DNA of 64,000 nucleotides from Parasphingorhabdus sp. SCSIO 66989 (GTDB lineage Bacteria > Pseudomonadota > Alphaproteobacteria > Sphingomonadales > Sphingomonadaceae). Location of the stretch: positions 719,501 to 783,500 of the forward strand of contig NZ_CP136594.1 in the NCBI RefSeq assembly GCF_032852305.1, in the 5' to 3' direction. A model generated the notes under the pieces. The model searched no databases. It was not told the DNA's origin and saw nothing but the letters and a program-made list of their open reading frames with translations. The translations under genes were made by a program, and so were the position numbers. Each line of letters opens with the position of its first letter. Position 1 is the first letter of the stretch. Positions 41,939 through 52,415 of the stretch are shown here, in pieces.

Positions 41939-42490
41939 ATGGCAGCATTTGACGACGCGCTGAGGCGCATCATTACCGGCGACACCCCTGAAGGCGATTC
42001 CTTCATCATGATCGATGATGGCCCTTCCTCAACCATGGGCGATGTCGATGCTGGTGGCCTGTTCGAGATCTGGGAGGATATCGCCAGCGGGTCGCTCGAT
42101 CCCAAAGCGACCGATGATCTGGGCACAGACAAGCCGGTGCTCGGCCCGCGCAAAGGCAATTTTCAGGTACGCTGGTTTGTGGTCAATCCGTTGCCCGAAG
42201 GCGTGCCCAAGCCGCAGCTTGATGTGCTGGTGAAACAGGCCTTTGCTCAGGCCGATGGCGACCGGCATATGATTGACCAGTCGCGCCATCCCGCAATGCA
42301 TGAGACGCACAGTATTGATGTTATCTGCCTGCTCAAGGGTGAGGTATCGCTGATCCTGGAAAGCGGCGAGCCGACCCGGCTCAAGCCCGGCAATGTCGTC
42401 ATCCAGCGCGGCACCAACCATGCCTGGGAAGCACATGGCGGCCCGGCTTTGTTGCTGGCGGTGCTGATTGACCGTGATCTGGTGAATTGA
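41939..42490 (+). CDS. Cupin-domain protein
   Basis: The 183-residue protein starts at the ATG at 41939 with AGGAG 9 nt upstream; a long open extension before it is mostly repeat DNA. The C-terminal half is a cupin: MHETHSIDVICLLKGEVSLILESGEPTRLKPGNVVIQRGTNHAWEAHGGPALLLAVLID. The His residues at MHETHSID and GTNHAW, with a Glu in GEVSLIL, could bind a metal. Small cupins of this type act on aromatic or sugar compounds or bind ligands; no substrate can be assigned. It has no clear operon partner. Confidence 0.85.
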   Translation: MAAFDDALRRIITGDTPEGDSFIMIDDGPSSTMGDVDAGGLFEIWEDIASGSLDPKATDDLGTDKPVLGPRKGNFQVRWFVVNPLPEGVPKPQLDVLVKQAFAQADGDRHMIDQSRHPAMHETHSIDVICLLKGEVSLILESGEPTRLKPGNVVIQRGTNHAWEAHGGPALLLAVLIDRDLVN

Positions 42491-42621
42491 GGCTATGCCA
42501 AAAGTCTTGTCCTAGAGACTGAATAGAAGCTTGCGCCCCCGCACAGACACCATAAAGTCGCTGTCAGTTACGTGATCTTACATATCGCATAATGAGTCGG
42601 CGCAGGTGATGAGGAGCAAGC

Positions 42622-44166
42622 ATGATGATGCAGTTTCGCAGTGTTCTGGTGGCAACAACGATACTGGCATTGCCGGTTGGCGCAGGAGCCTTGCAAAGCG
42701 ATGATGCTGCGCTGGAAAAGCTCTGCCGTTCGACGGAAGTGACCGCCCCCGATAGCTGCCCCTGCACCATCACCAATGCCCGCGCCGTCAATGTCTCGGA
42801 CCGTGATATGCAATCGCTGTTCACCGATGATGGCCATAGCAATCCAGTCGATCAGGGCGTTTATGGCCGCTTCTGGCAGGTGAAAGCGCAGTGCATTGCT
42901 GAGGCCACCATGGCGAGCATGGGGATCAGCGCCGACAATCCGCTTCCCGGCGTCCCGGCCAATATGCGGCCGCAAATGCCCCAGGTGGTGCCTCCCACGC
43001 CCGCACCCGTCGCTCCGGCAGCACAAACCGGTTCAGCCAGTTCCAAAGGTGTGCTTTCGGTGCCCTCTGGCGTACTGGTAGAAACGCGCGCCATTCAGAG
43101 CAATATCGGCGGCCCCGATATCACCGAAGAGACCTATAAGTTCGCCAATTTCGATTTCATCTTTGGCTATGACCAAGCCATCGCCGACAATCCGGGTCTA
43201 TTCTACAAAGCGAAGCAGCGCGGGCAGAAAGAGCTGGCGGAATGGCAGAAAACCTATGATAGGCCAGAACGCATCCGTCCCTATACCCAGCATGGCTGGT
43301 CAACCTATGGCAGCCTTGACCGGCTGCTTACCGTGTCGGTCACCGGTTCCACCAATAACCGGCCTCAGGGTCAGTTTCTCGATGCTCATCTATGGGATAG
43401 CCAACTGGACCGCGAGATAGGCTGGACCGATGTGTTTGATACCCGGATATGGAATGGCAAGGTGCGGCGGCAATATTGTGCCAGCCTGCAGGCCGAACGC
43501 ATAGAGCGCGGGACCGAGCGGAACACATCCTGCCCCGATTTTGACCAGCTGCTGATAGGCTTTGAGCAAGGTGATGCGGGCCAACGCAATCTGGTGTTCT
43601 CGGCGCTGGCCTATATTGCCGGCAGCTATGCCGAGGGGCCCTATGATGTCAAAATGCTGTTGGATGACAGTCTGTTGGCAGCGGTGAAGCCTGAATATCG
43701 CAGCATTTTCGGGCTGAGCGAGAACAGTAGCAGCGCGATATCGCTGGTCGATCGCCTCGGTCGTGTCATTCTCGGCCCGCCACATTTCAAGCAACCGCCC
43801 GATTGCGTAGAGGAGATTTATCTGGCGCCGGACAATGCCGGTTCGCCGCGCAGCATTGAGGACATTCAGGCCCTTATCGTGCGTTCTGGCGGCCTGATTT
43901 TCGCTACGGGCGGCATGCTGGGGGTGGATGGCAGGACAACTGGTCTCGTTCTTGATGGTCGTTTCCGGAGCCTGCCCAATTCTGAGTATCATCCTGAAAC
44001 CAAATCCAACCGCTACAGTACCTCGAGCATCAGCTTCGAATATTTTCCGAAAACCGAATATACCCAGGTATCCTATGGCGGCTGGAGTGTCGGCGAGGCG
44101 GTGCTTAGCGTGAACGGCGAGGCCGCGCGCATCCCGGCTTTGTCACAATTCTATCAGTGCACCTGA
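42622..44166 (+). CDS. Exported protein of unknown function with RsiV/DUF3298-like region
   Basis: The 514-residue product has a signal peptide (SVLVATTILALPVGAGALQ). The N-terminal part has a Cys cluster (LCRSTEVTAPDSCPCTITNA) and a Pro-rich linker at about 110-135. A later domain (SLDRLLTVSVTGSTNNRPQGQFLDAHLWDSQLDREIGWTDVF and SYAEGPYDVKMLLDDSLLAAVKPEYRSIFG) resembles the DUF3298/RsiV fold, known from anti-sigma factor RsiV and peptidoglycan-related proteins. The rest is unrecognised. Location in the periplasm is inferred. Confidence 0.65.
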   Translation: MMMQFRSVLVATTILALPVGAGALQSDDAALEKLCRSTEVTAPDSCPCTITNARAVNVSDRDMQSLFTDDGHSNPVDQGVYGRFWQVKAQCIAEATMASMGISADNPLPGVPANMRPQMPQVVPPTPAPVAPAAQTGSASSKGVLSVPSGVLVETRAIQSNIGGPDITEETYKFANFDFIFGYDQAIADNPGLFYKAKQRGQKELAEWQKTYDRPERIRPYTQHGWSTYGSLDRLLTVSVTGSTNNRPQGQFLDAHLWDSQLDREIGWTDVFDTRIWNGKVRRQYCASLQAERIERGTERNTSCPDFDQLLIGFEQGDAGQRNLVFSALAYIAGSYAEGPYDVKMLLDDSLLAAVKPEYRSIFGLSENSSSAISLVDRLGRVILGPPHFKQPPDCVEEIYLAPDNAGSPRSIEDIQALIVRSGGLIFATGGMLGVDGRTTGLVLDGRFRSLPNSEYHPETKSNRYSTSSISFEYFPKTEYTQVSYGGWSVGEAVLSVNGEAARIPALSQFYQCT

Positions 44167-44294
44167 TCGCGAAAATATTTAACCTATAGGGCCGAGGCGC
44201 GCCCAAAATGGCACAATCTGCGCAAGGGGACTGGCGGAGCCGACTTTGGCGCGATAAACCTGCGACATATTTATATCCATTTTGGAGATATGTC

Positions 44295-45266
44295 ATGGCC
44301 TCCGCATCGCTGCGCGCACCCTCGTTTCTTTCTCTGGCTGCTGCCTCGGCGCTGGCGCTTGGCTTGCCATCGGGCGGATCGGCCCAGGCGCAACAGGGGG
44401 CTGGCTATACCATAGTCGAGACCGGCCAACGCTTCTCCAGCCTGCAACAGGCGGTGGACACCATAGGCAATGCACGCGGCACTATAGAGGTTGCACCCGG
44501 CACCTATCGCGATTGCGCGGTGCAGAATGGTGGCTATGTGGTGTTTAAGGCACAGCAACCCGGCAGCGCTGTTTTTGACGGCGGCATCTGTGAGAACAAA
44601 GCGACTTTGGTGGTGCGCGGTCAGGGTACAGAGGTACGCGGCCTGGTTTTCCAGAACCTTAATGTACCCGACCTCAATGGCTCTGGTATCCGACATGAGC
44701 GGGGCAATGTCACCGTGGTCAATAGCTGGTTCCGCAATTCGCAACAGGGCATTTTGACCGCTAATGACCCTTCCGGTTCTTTGACCATCGACAAGAGTAC
44801 ATTTAGCGGCCTGGGTCGTTGCGGCGGCGGCAAGGGCTGCGCGCATTCGGTCTATACCGGTCTGTTGGGATCGCTCACTGTTACCCGCAGCCGCTTTGAG
44901 CAGGGGCGCGGTGGCCATTATGTCAAAACGCGTGTGCTCCAAGTGCAGATTAGTGGCAACAGCTTTGATGATACAAAAGGCATCACCACCAATTATATGG
45001 TCGACCTGTCCGCAGGCTCTGTTGGCCAGATCAGCAACAATATTTTCGTCCAGGGCCGCAATAAAGAAAATTACAGCGCCTTTATCGCTGTCGCGCCGGA
45101 GGGACAGGACAACCCGACCCGCGGGCTGACAATTACCGGCAATGATGCGCGGATAGCGCCGGGGGTCAACCGCAACACATGGTTCGTCGCCGATTGGCGT
45201 GGTGAACCGCTGAATATCGCTGGCAACACGCTCGGTAAGGGCATTAGCAAATATCAGAAGCGGTGA
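44295..45266 (+). CDS. Secreted right-handed beta-helix protein
   Basis: The 323-residue product starts at the ATG at 44295 with GGAG upstream and has a signal peptide (FLSLAAASALALGLPSGGSAQAQ). Repeated strand-turn units (GTIEVAPGTYRDCAV, LVVRGQGTEVRGLVFQNLNV, GSGIRHERGNVTVVNSWFRNSQQGILTANDPSGSLTIDKSTFSGLG) match the pectin-lyase-like beta-helix fold. The opening TIVETGQRFSSLQQAVDTI is the typical cap before such helices. No catalytic residues can be assigned; it may bind or cleave polysaccharide. Confidence 0.85.
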   Translation: MASASLRAPSFLSLAAASALALGLPSGGSAQAQQGAGYTIVETGQRFSSLQQAVDTIGNARGTIEVAPGTYRDCAVQNGGYVVFKAQQPGSAVFDGGICENKATLVVRGQGTEVRGLVFQNLNVPDLNGSGIRHERGNVTVVNSWFRNSQQGILTANDPSGSLTIDKSTFSGLGRCGGGKGCAHSVYTGLLGSLTVTRSRFEQGRGGHYVKTRVLQVQISGNSFDDTKGITTNYMVDLSAGSVGQISNNIFVQGRNKENYSAFIAVAPEGQDNPTRGLTITGNDARIAPGVNRNTWFVADWRGEPLNIAGNTLGKGISKYQKR

Positions 45267-45335
45267 ATTGCGCGCGCGGAGAATTATCTTTGCGCGGCTG
45301 TAACATATTCCTGCACCACGCCTAATAGAATGACA

Positions 45336-45356
45336 GGCACCGTTTTGTGCGGTGCC
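45336..45356. terminator. Possible stem-loop between beta-helix gene and dsbD
   Basis: GGCACCG (45336-45342) and CGGTGCC (45350-45356) form a perfect 7-bp stem with a 7-nt loop, but no T run follows. It may be a weak terminator or RNA structure. Confidence 0.35.
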
Positions 45357-45418
45357 GCGCTATGGCTTATGCGCGCAGAGGCGCTATATAGCCGCTAGAT
45401 GCAGGAAATGATGTTTTA

Positions 45419-47545
45419 ATGCTGGTGACCCTTTCTCACACTGCCCGATATTGCATGGTCATGCTGCTGGCATTGCTGGCCGCTCTGATGCTGGCTAGCC
45501 CCGTAAAGGCGCAAAACGCCTTTGGCAGTGGCGATACACCCAATATCACTGCCGCCTTTGAGGTTGAGAGCGAAGCGCCGAAGCCGGGCGAGACGGTGAC
45601 GGTGGCGCTGACCATGTCGCCTGCGCCGACTTGGCACGGCTATTGGATTAATCCGGGTGATGCGGGGATCCCGGCAACGCTCGACTGGACCTTGCCCGAA
45701 GGGGTTACCGTTGGCGAGTTGCAATATCCGGTGCCCGATACGCTGATCATCGGCGGCATTATGAATTATATATATGAAGAAGACTATGCGCTGTTGTTGC
45801 CGCTTACACTCGATGAGTCCATCGCGCCCGGCACCGTGCTGCCGCTATCGGTCAAGGCCGAATGGCTCGCCTGCACCGATGAAATCTGTGTGCCCGAACA
45901 GGATGAACTGAGCTTCACCATCACAGCAGGCGATGGCGCGGTATCGGATGAAGCGCAGGCGCGTTTTGATGGCTGGCGCGCTAAATTGCCTGCACCTCTG
46001 GGCAGCGAAGCCAGCTATGCCGTATCGGGTGAGACCATCCGCATCTCCATCCCTTTCCCCGCCGACAGCGCAGCCGAAGAACCCTATTTCTTCCCGCTCA
46101 CCGATGGCGTGATTGATTATAGCGCGCCGCAAAAGGCGATGCGCAATGGCGATACGCTGGTTATCGAAACAGCAGCGCGCTCGACCGGTGGGGTGCCGCT
46201 GGAGGGCGTATTGCGTATCGGTGCGCATCAGGGACTTAGCCTGACGGCGAAGGATGCCGGTGAAGCAGCTTTCGGCGCATTGGGCGAAGGCGCAACCGCG
46301 ATGGGCGATGGCTCCGGGTCGACCTTGGCGGCGGGCGGAGCCACCACCTTTTTCCTCGCCTTTGGCGGCGCGATCATTGGCGGGCTGTTGCTCAATATTT
46401 TCCCTTGTGTTTTCCCAATCCTCAGCCTCAAGGCGATCAGCCTGGCCAAAGCGGGCGGCGATGAGGGCGAGGCGCGCAGCCATGCGCTGGCCTATACTGC
46501 CGGGATCGTCCTTTTCTGTCTGGCGCTGGGCGGCGCGATGCTGGCGTTGCGGGCTTTCGGAGCGGAAATCGGCTGGGGCTTTCAGCTTCAGGATCCGCGT
46601 ATCATCTTCGTGTTGCTGATCCTGTTTACCGCTATTGCTTTCAATCTCGCGGGTCTGTTCGAGGTCGGCAATATCGCCATTGGCAATGATCTCGCGGCCA
46701 AGGGTGGCAGCAAGGGTGCTTTCTGGACCGGAGCATTGGCGGCATTGGTGGCAACTCCGTGCAGCGCGCCGTTTATGGCCACCGCCATGGGCGCGGCGAT
46801 TGCGCTGCCGCCATTGGCTGGCTTGCTGATCTTTGTCGGGCTGGGCCTGGGACTGGCGCTGCCCTTCCTGCTGCTCGGCTTTGTGCCGCCGCTGCGCAAG
46901 ATGCTTCCGCGTCCGGGGCCGTGGATGGACACTTTCCGCCGTATCATGTCGGTGCCGATGTTCTTTTCGGTGCTGGCTCTGGCCTGGCTGCTCGGCCAAC
47001 AGACGGGCAATAGCGGCCTGATTATCGGGCTGGCTGCGGCGCTCACCTTCGCGCTGTTCCTGTGGTGGGTTGGCCGTCGGCAACAAAATGGTGCGGAGCG
47101 CAGCTGGCTGCCTGCCGCACCGGCTTTGGCCACAGCCGCTGCGGCGATGTTGGCGCTGCCGGTTGCAGCCGGAGGCGTGACTAAGGCCGCCGCAGAATCG
47201 GGCAGCGAGACACTCGCCAGCGAAGCGTTTAGCGAGACCAAACTCGCCAGCCTACGCGCCGAAGGGCGTCCGGTGTTTGCCTATTTCACCGCAGACTGGT
47301 GCATCACCTGCAAGGCCAATGAAGCCGCCGCCGTGCAACGCGAAGCGACGGCAGACGCCTTTGCCAGTGCCAATGTCGCGGTTCTGAAAGGCGACTGGAC
47401 CCGGCGCGACGCAGAGATTACCCGCTATCTCGAAGAGCATGGCCGTTCGGGCGTCCCGCTCTATGTCTATTATGCGCCAGGCGGTGAGGCCAAGATATTG
47501 CCACAGGTGTTGACCGTGGATACGCTGACATCGCTTGTGTCGTAA
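45419..47545 (+). CDS. DsbD/ScsB-type thiol:disulfide interchange protein
   Basis: The 708-residue protein has a signal peptide and an N-terminal periplasmic domain with a Cys pair in WLACTDEICVPEQ. A membrane core of about eight segments carries the paired channel Cys in NIFPCVFPILSLKAI (about 330) and ATPCSAPFMATAMG (about 447). The C-terminal periplasmic thioredoxin domain has FTADWCITCKANE (about 627-631). It moves electrons from cytoplasmic thioredoxin to the periplasm. The long N-terminal domain resembles ScsB rather than classic DsbD. A redoxin-type gene follows 37 bp later. Confidence 0.92.
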   Translation: MLVTLSHTARYCMVMLLALLAALMLASPVKAQNAFGSGDTPNITAAFEVESEAPKPGETVTVALTMSPAPTWHGYWINPGDAGIPATLDWTLPEGVTVGELQYPVPDTLIIGGIMNYIYEEDYALLLPLTLDESIAPGTVLPLSVKAEWLACTDEICVPEQDELSFTITAGDGAVSDEAQARFDGWRAKLPAPLGSEASYAVSGETIRISIPFPADSAAEEPYFFPLTDGVIDYSAPQKAMRNGDTLVIETAARSTGGVPLEGVLRIGAHQGLSLTAKDAGEAAFGALGEGATAMGDGSGSTLAAGGATTFFLAFGGAIIGGLLLNIFPCVFPILSLKAISLAKAGGDEGEARSHALAYTAGIVLFCLALGGAMLALRAFGAEIGWGFQLQDPRIIFVLLILFTAIAFNLAGLFEVGNIAIGNDLAAKGGSKGAFWTGALAALVATPCSAPFMATAMGAAIALPPLAGLLIFVGLGLGLALPFLLLGFVPPLRKMLPRPGPWMDTFRRIMSVPMFFSVLALAWLLGQQTGNSGLIIGLAAALTFALFLWWVGRRQQNGAERSWLPAAPALATAAAAMLALPVAAGGVTKAAAESGSETLASEAFSETKLASLRAEGRPVFAYFTADWCITCKANEAAAVQREATADAFASANVAVLKGDWTRRDAEITRYLEEHGRSGVPLYVYYAPGGEAKILPQVLTVDTLTSLVS

Positions 47546-47582
47546 AAGGTGTGTCCTGACCGCCGAAACTCTGGGAGAGACT

Positions 47583-48209
47583 ATGCTGAAACAGGCAATG
47601 ATTATCACCGCCATTGCAGGCGCAACATTGGGCAGCTACGCGCTGGTCGCGCCATCACAGGCAGCGGTGCAGACCGGTGCCGAAGCTCGCGGTTTTATGC
47701 TCACCAACGCCGATGGTGAGCGCGTTTCGTTGCGTGATTATCGCGGTAAGACGGTGGTGCTGGAATGGCATAATCCCGGCTGCCCCTTCGTGCAGAAGCA
47801 CTATAAGAGCGGCAATATGCAAAAGACTCAGGCCGCCGCGAAGGCCGAGGGGGTAGTCTGGCTGACGATCAATTCAGGCGCGGCGGGCAAACAGGGCGAC
47901 CTCACCGCCGCCGAGGCCAAGGCCATGCTGAAGGCGCAGGGTTTCAATTCCTCGCACTATCTCTTCGACCGCGAGGGCCGTGTCGGCAAAGCCTATGGCG
48001 CCAAAACCACGCCGCATATGTATATCATCGATGCTGCCGGCAAGCTGGTCTATCAGGGCGGCATTGACGACAAACCCACCGCCAATCAGGCCGATATCCC
48101 CGGAGCACGCAACCATGTCACCGAGGCGCTGAAAGAGATCAAAGCGGGCAAGGCGGTGTCGGTGGCGAGCAGTCGGCCCTATGGCTGTTCAGTAAAATAT
48201 GCGAGCTAG
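47583..48209 (+). CDS. Periplasmic thioredoxin/redoxin-family protein
   Basis: The 208-residue product starts at the ATG at 47583 and has a signal peptide (MIITAIAGATLGSYALVAPSQAAV). The core is a thioredoxin fold: FMLTNADGERVSLRDYRGKTVVLEWHNPGCPFVQKHY, with only a single Cys in the CPFV site (about 67). TTPHMYIIDAAGKLVYQGGIDDKP follows, and a second Cys lies near the end (YGCSVKYAS). It is thus not a CxxC disulfide enzyme but a peroxiredoxin/redoxin type. It probably receives electrons from the DsbD-type protein encoded 37 bp upstream. Confidence 0.88.
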   Translation: MLKQAMIITAIAGATLGSYALVAPSQAAVQTGAEARGFMLTNADGERVSLRDYRGKTVVLEWHNPGCPFVQKHYKSGNMQKTQAAAKAEGVVWLTINSGAAGKQGDLTAAEAKAMLKAQGFNSSHYLFDREGRVGKAYGAKTTPHMYIIDAAGKLVYQGGIDDKPTANQADIPGARNHVTEALKEIKAGKAVSVASSRPYGCSVKYAS

Positions 48210-48214
48210 GCGGT

Positions 48215-48439
48215 TTAAGCTGCGGAATAGATTGCTGGGCGGTAACGCGGCTCGGGAATCGGAAAGCCCCGCTCCTTTGCTGTTTCCAGCCATAGAGAAA
48301 TAGCAATTTCAGCCTCGGCAATAGCCTCTGTGGGTGTATCTCCATGCGCAGAACAAGGTTTAAGGTCGGGAACGTCTGCTATCCAGCACTCATCGTCTGG
48401 ATACCAGAAAACATTAATGTGGTAACGGGGCTGCGTCAT
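48215..48439 (-). CDS. hicB: HicB-family antitoxin
   Basis: The 74-residue product is a short HicB: YHINVFWYPDDECWIADVPDLKPCSAHGDTPTEAIAEAEIAISLWLETAKERGFPIPEP, the partial RNase-H-like fold that neutralises HicA. No C-terminal DNA-binding domain is present, so it may not repress by itself. It overlaps the hicA stop by 4 bp (ATGA). It converges with the redoxin gene with only a 5-bp gap. Confidence 0.92.
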   Translation of the reverse strand: MTQPRYHINVFWYPDDECWIADVPDLKPCSAHGDTPTEAIAEAEIAISLWLETAKERGFPIPEPRYRPAIYSAA

Positions 48440-48690
48440 GCAGCTATTTCTAATCCATACTCCTCAACCAAAGCAAGAAATTCCCGCACTTGATATCGCT
48501 TTGCATCTTTGCCTTTAGGCTGAATCACAAGCAGCTTTGAGCAGCTTTCATGAGCAAAAGACTGATGGCTGCCCTTGGTTCTAATCAGCACAAATCCGAA
48601 GGCCTCTACCATTGCGACAAAGTCGCGAAAGCTGACTGACCTGTTAGTTGATTGCAGTAATAGCCCATAAAGCTTTGTAGGTTTTACCAT
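48436..48690 (-). CDS. hicA: HicA-family mRNA interferase toxin
   Basis: The 84-residue product starts at the ATG at 48690, with AGGAA upstream; an in-frame extension to 48744 is less likely. It has SFRDFVAMVEAFGFVLIRTKGSHQSFAH, containing the catalytic His of the G-S-H motif, and a dsRBD-like fold. HicA toxins cleave mRNA and are blocked by HicB. Upstream DNA is clearly AT-rich, hinting at acquisition. Confidence 0.92.
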   Translation of the reverse strand: MVKPTKLYGLLLQSTNRSVSFRDFVAMVEAFGFVLIRTKGSHQSFAHESCSKLLVIQPKGKDAKRYQVREFLALVEEYGLEIAA

Positions 48691-48973
48691 AGCTGAATTC
48701 CTTTTGATCCAGCTATTTAGCAGTCCAAACGGCGAGTCGAGCAAGGGGCCATTGGTAAAAAAACTGAAATAATGATTCTTGACAGAAGCTAATACATAGA
48801 AAAATCATGATTATTAGCCTAAGTGTTAGAAATATAATCAGAATTATTTTTACCGCTAAGAGTATCTGAAGCGAATCGGTGAAAAAGCTAGCTTTCTTGT
48901 CAAGCCGGATCATCCAATCTGAAATCTATTTCAAAGCGGTGTAATATTTTTCAAACAGTGAAATGACGGCCAT
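48691..48973. other. AT-rich intergenic region upstream of hicA
   Basis: This stretch is far richer in A and T than its surroundings, especially 48770-48905. It likely holds the hicAB promoter on the minus strand. I see no convincing gene; a 66-codon frame on the minus strand is hydrophobic only because of AT-rich codons. Confidence 0.6.
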
Positions 48974-51157
<2,184 letters not shown>

Positions 51158-51290
51158 ATGGCCAATATGTAAATACTCCGCTACGGACGCAATGCTTTTG
51201 CAAAAAACGCGGAGATTGCTTGCTTGGCGCGCGACAAATGATAATGCGGGCGCCGATTCAACCGTGAATCTCTCTCAAGGGGAAATGAAT

Positions 51291-51833
51291 ATGCGTAAAT
51301 CCATCTTTACTCTGGCGGCTGTTTCTGCTGCTGCTCTGACGCTTTCTGCTTGCGGCAATGAAGCTGCTGATGCGGATGGTGACGGCGAAATCAGCGCTGA
51401 AGAAGCCAGCGATGCCATGAGCGACATCAAAATGACGCCGGGCGAATATGAAGTGAAAGCATCTTTCACTGAAATCGAAGTCGAAGGCATGCCTGAAGCT
51501 GCGAAGAAAGCCATGCTCGACCAGATGGGCAATGTGCCTGCACAGAAAATGTGCGTCACCGAAGAAATGGCTGCAAACCCTGGTGCTGGCATGTTCGGCG
51601 GTGCGGAAGAAAGCGGCTGCACCATGGACAAGCTGGAGCGTTCGGGCAGCGACATGGAAGTCGCCATGACCTGTAAGGTTGGCGAAATGTCTGTCGTTTC
51701 CAACATGGAAGGCACCATGGAAGCCGAGAGCTACACCATGAACATCGAACAGACGATGACAGGTGGCCCAACCGGCGACATGAAGATGAAGGGTACCGTT
51801 GAAGGCAAGCGCGTAGGCGACTGCCCGGCCTGA
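51291..51833 (+). CDS. DUF3617-like lipoprotein with EF-hand-like segment
   Basis: The 180-residue lipoprotein starts at the ATG at 51291 and has the lipobox LTLSAC (Cys about 20). The first mature residues, ADADGDGEISAEEASDAM, match the 12-residue EF-hand loop pattern D-x-D-x-D-G-x-I-x-x-x-E, so calcium binding is plausible. The rest (MTPGEYEVKASFTEIEVEGMPE..., KMCVTEEM, GCTMDKLERSGSDMEVAMTC) is the DUF3617 pattern with four Cys. The family's function is unknown; envelope location is inferred. Confidence 0.8.
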   Translation: MRKSIFTLAAVSAAALTLSACGNEAADADGDGEISAEEASDAMSDIKMTPGEYEVKASFTEIEVEGMPEAAKKAMLDQMGNVPAQKMCVTEEMAANPGAGMFGGAEESGCTMDKLERSGSDMEVAMTCKVGEMSVVSNMEGTMEAESYTMNIEQTMTGGPTGDMKMKGTVEGKRVGDCPA

Positions 51834-51890
51834 TCATCCTGATATGCGGCGTCGGACCTAATCCGCCCTGCATATGTAAGATACACAAGA

Positions 51891-51926
51891 AAGACCCGGT
51901 GGGGATCGGCCCGCCGGGTCTTTTTT
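51891..51926. terminator. Rho-independent terminator after the DUF3617-like gene
   Basis: AAGACCCGGTGGG (51891-51903) pairs with CCCGCCGGGTCTT (51910-51922), with one wobble, and is followed by a T run. Confidence 0.9.
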
Positions 51927-52013
51927 GTGCGCACCTGCTGTATATTGTCTCGGCCATTGACGCTGGTGCCGATGCGGCATAGCCCTTTGCAGAACAGGAA
52001 TCAGGAGAGAGAT

Positions 52014-52415
52014 ATGATCGGTTATGTAACGCTCGGCACAGATAATCCCGAGCGCGCTCAGGGCTATTATGATGCACTGCTCGCCACCATCGGGGCCAAG
52101 CGGATGATGACGATGGATGAAGAGGACGGCTCTTTCACTATCTGGGGCACCGGTTTTGACAAGCCGGGCATTGCGATCACCAGACCCTTTAATCGTGAGC
52201 CTGCCGATAAGGGCAATGGCAATATGGTGGCGCTGATGCTGGAAAATCGTCCGGCGGTCGATGCTTTTCATGCCAAAGCGCTGGAACTGGGTGGCAGCGA
52301 TGAAGGCGCACCGGGTGTGCGCGGTGATGATGGGCCAATGGCGTTTTACGCCGCCTATTTCCGCGACCCCGATGGCAACAAGCTGTGTGCATACAAGATC
52401 GGGCCGGATGCCTGA
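52014..52415 (+). CDS. VOC/glyoxalase-fold protein
   Basis: The 133-residue product starts at the ATG at 52014 with AGGAG upstream. It shows the vicinal-oxygen-chelate pattern: MIGYVTLGTDNPERAQGYYDALLATIGAKRMM..., VALMLENRPAVDAFHAKALELGGSDEGAPGVRG and YAAYFRDPDGNKLCAYKIG. Such domains act as lyases, dioxygenases or binding proteins; no substrate can be assigned. It overlaps the next gene by 8 bp. Confidence 0.9.
   Translation: MIGYVTLGTDNPERAQGYYDALLATIGAKRMMTMDEEDGSFTIWGTGFDKPGIAITRPFNREPADKGNGNMVALMLENRPAVDAFHAKALELGGSDEGAPGVRGDDGPMAFYAAYFRDPDGNKLCAYKIGPDA

Noticed and set aside
45845-47086. 413-codon minus-strand frame inside the dsbD-type gene
   Set aside because: Gln/Arg-rich shadow frame opposite a clear membrane protein.
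48713-48913. Hydrophobic 66-residue frame upstream of hicA, possibly a small toxin
   Set aside because: No convincing ribosome-binding site; hydrophobicity follows from AT-rich codons; it runs into the hicA promoter region.
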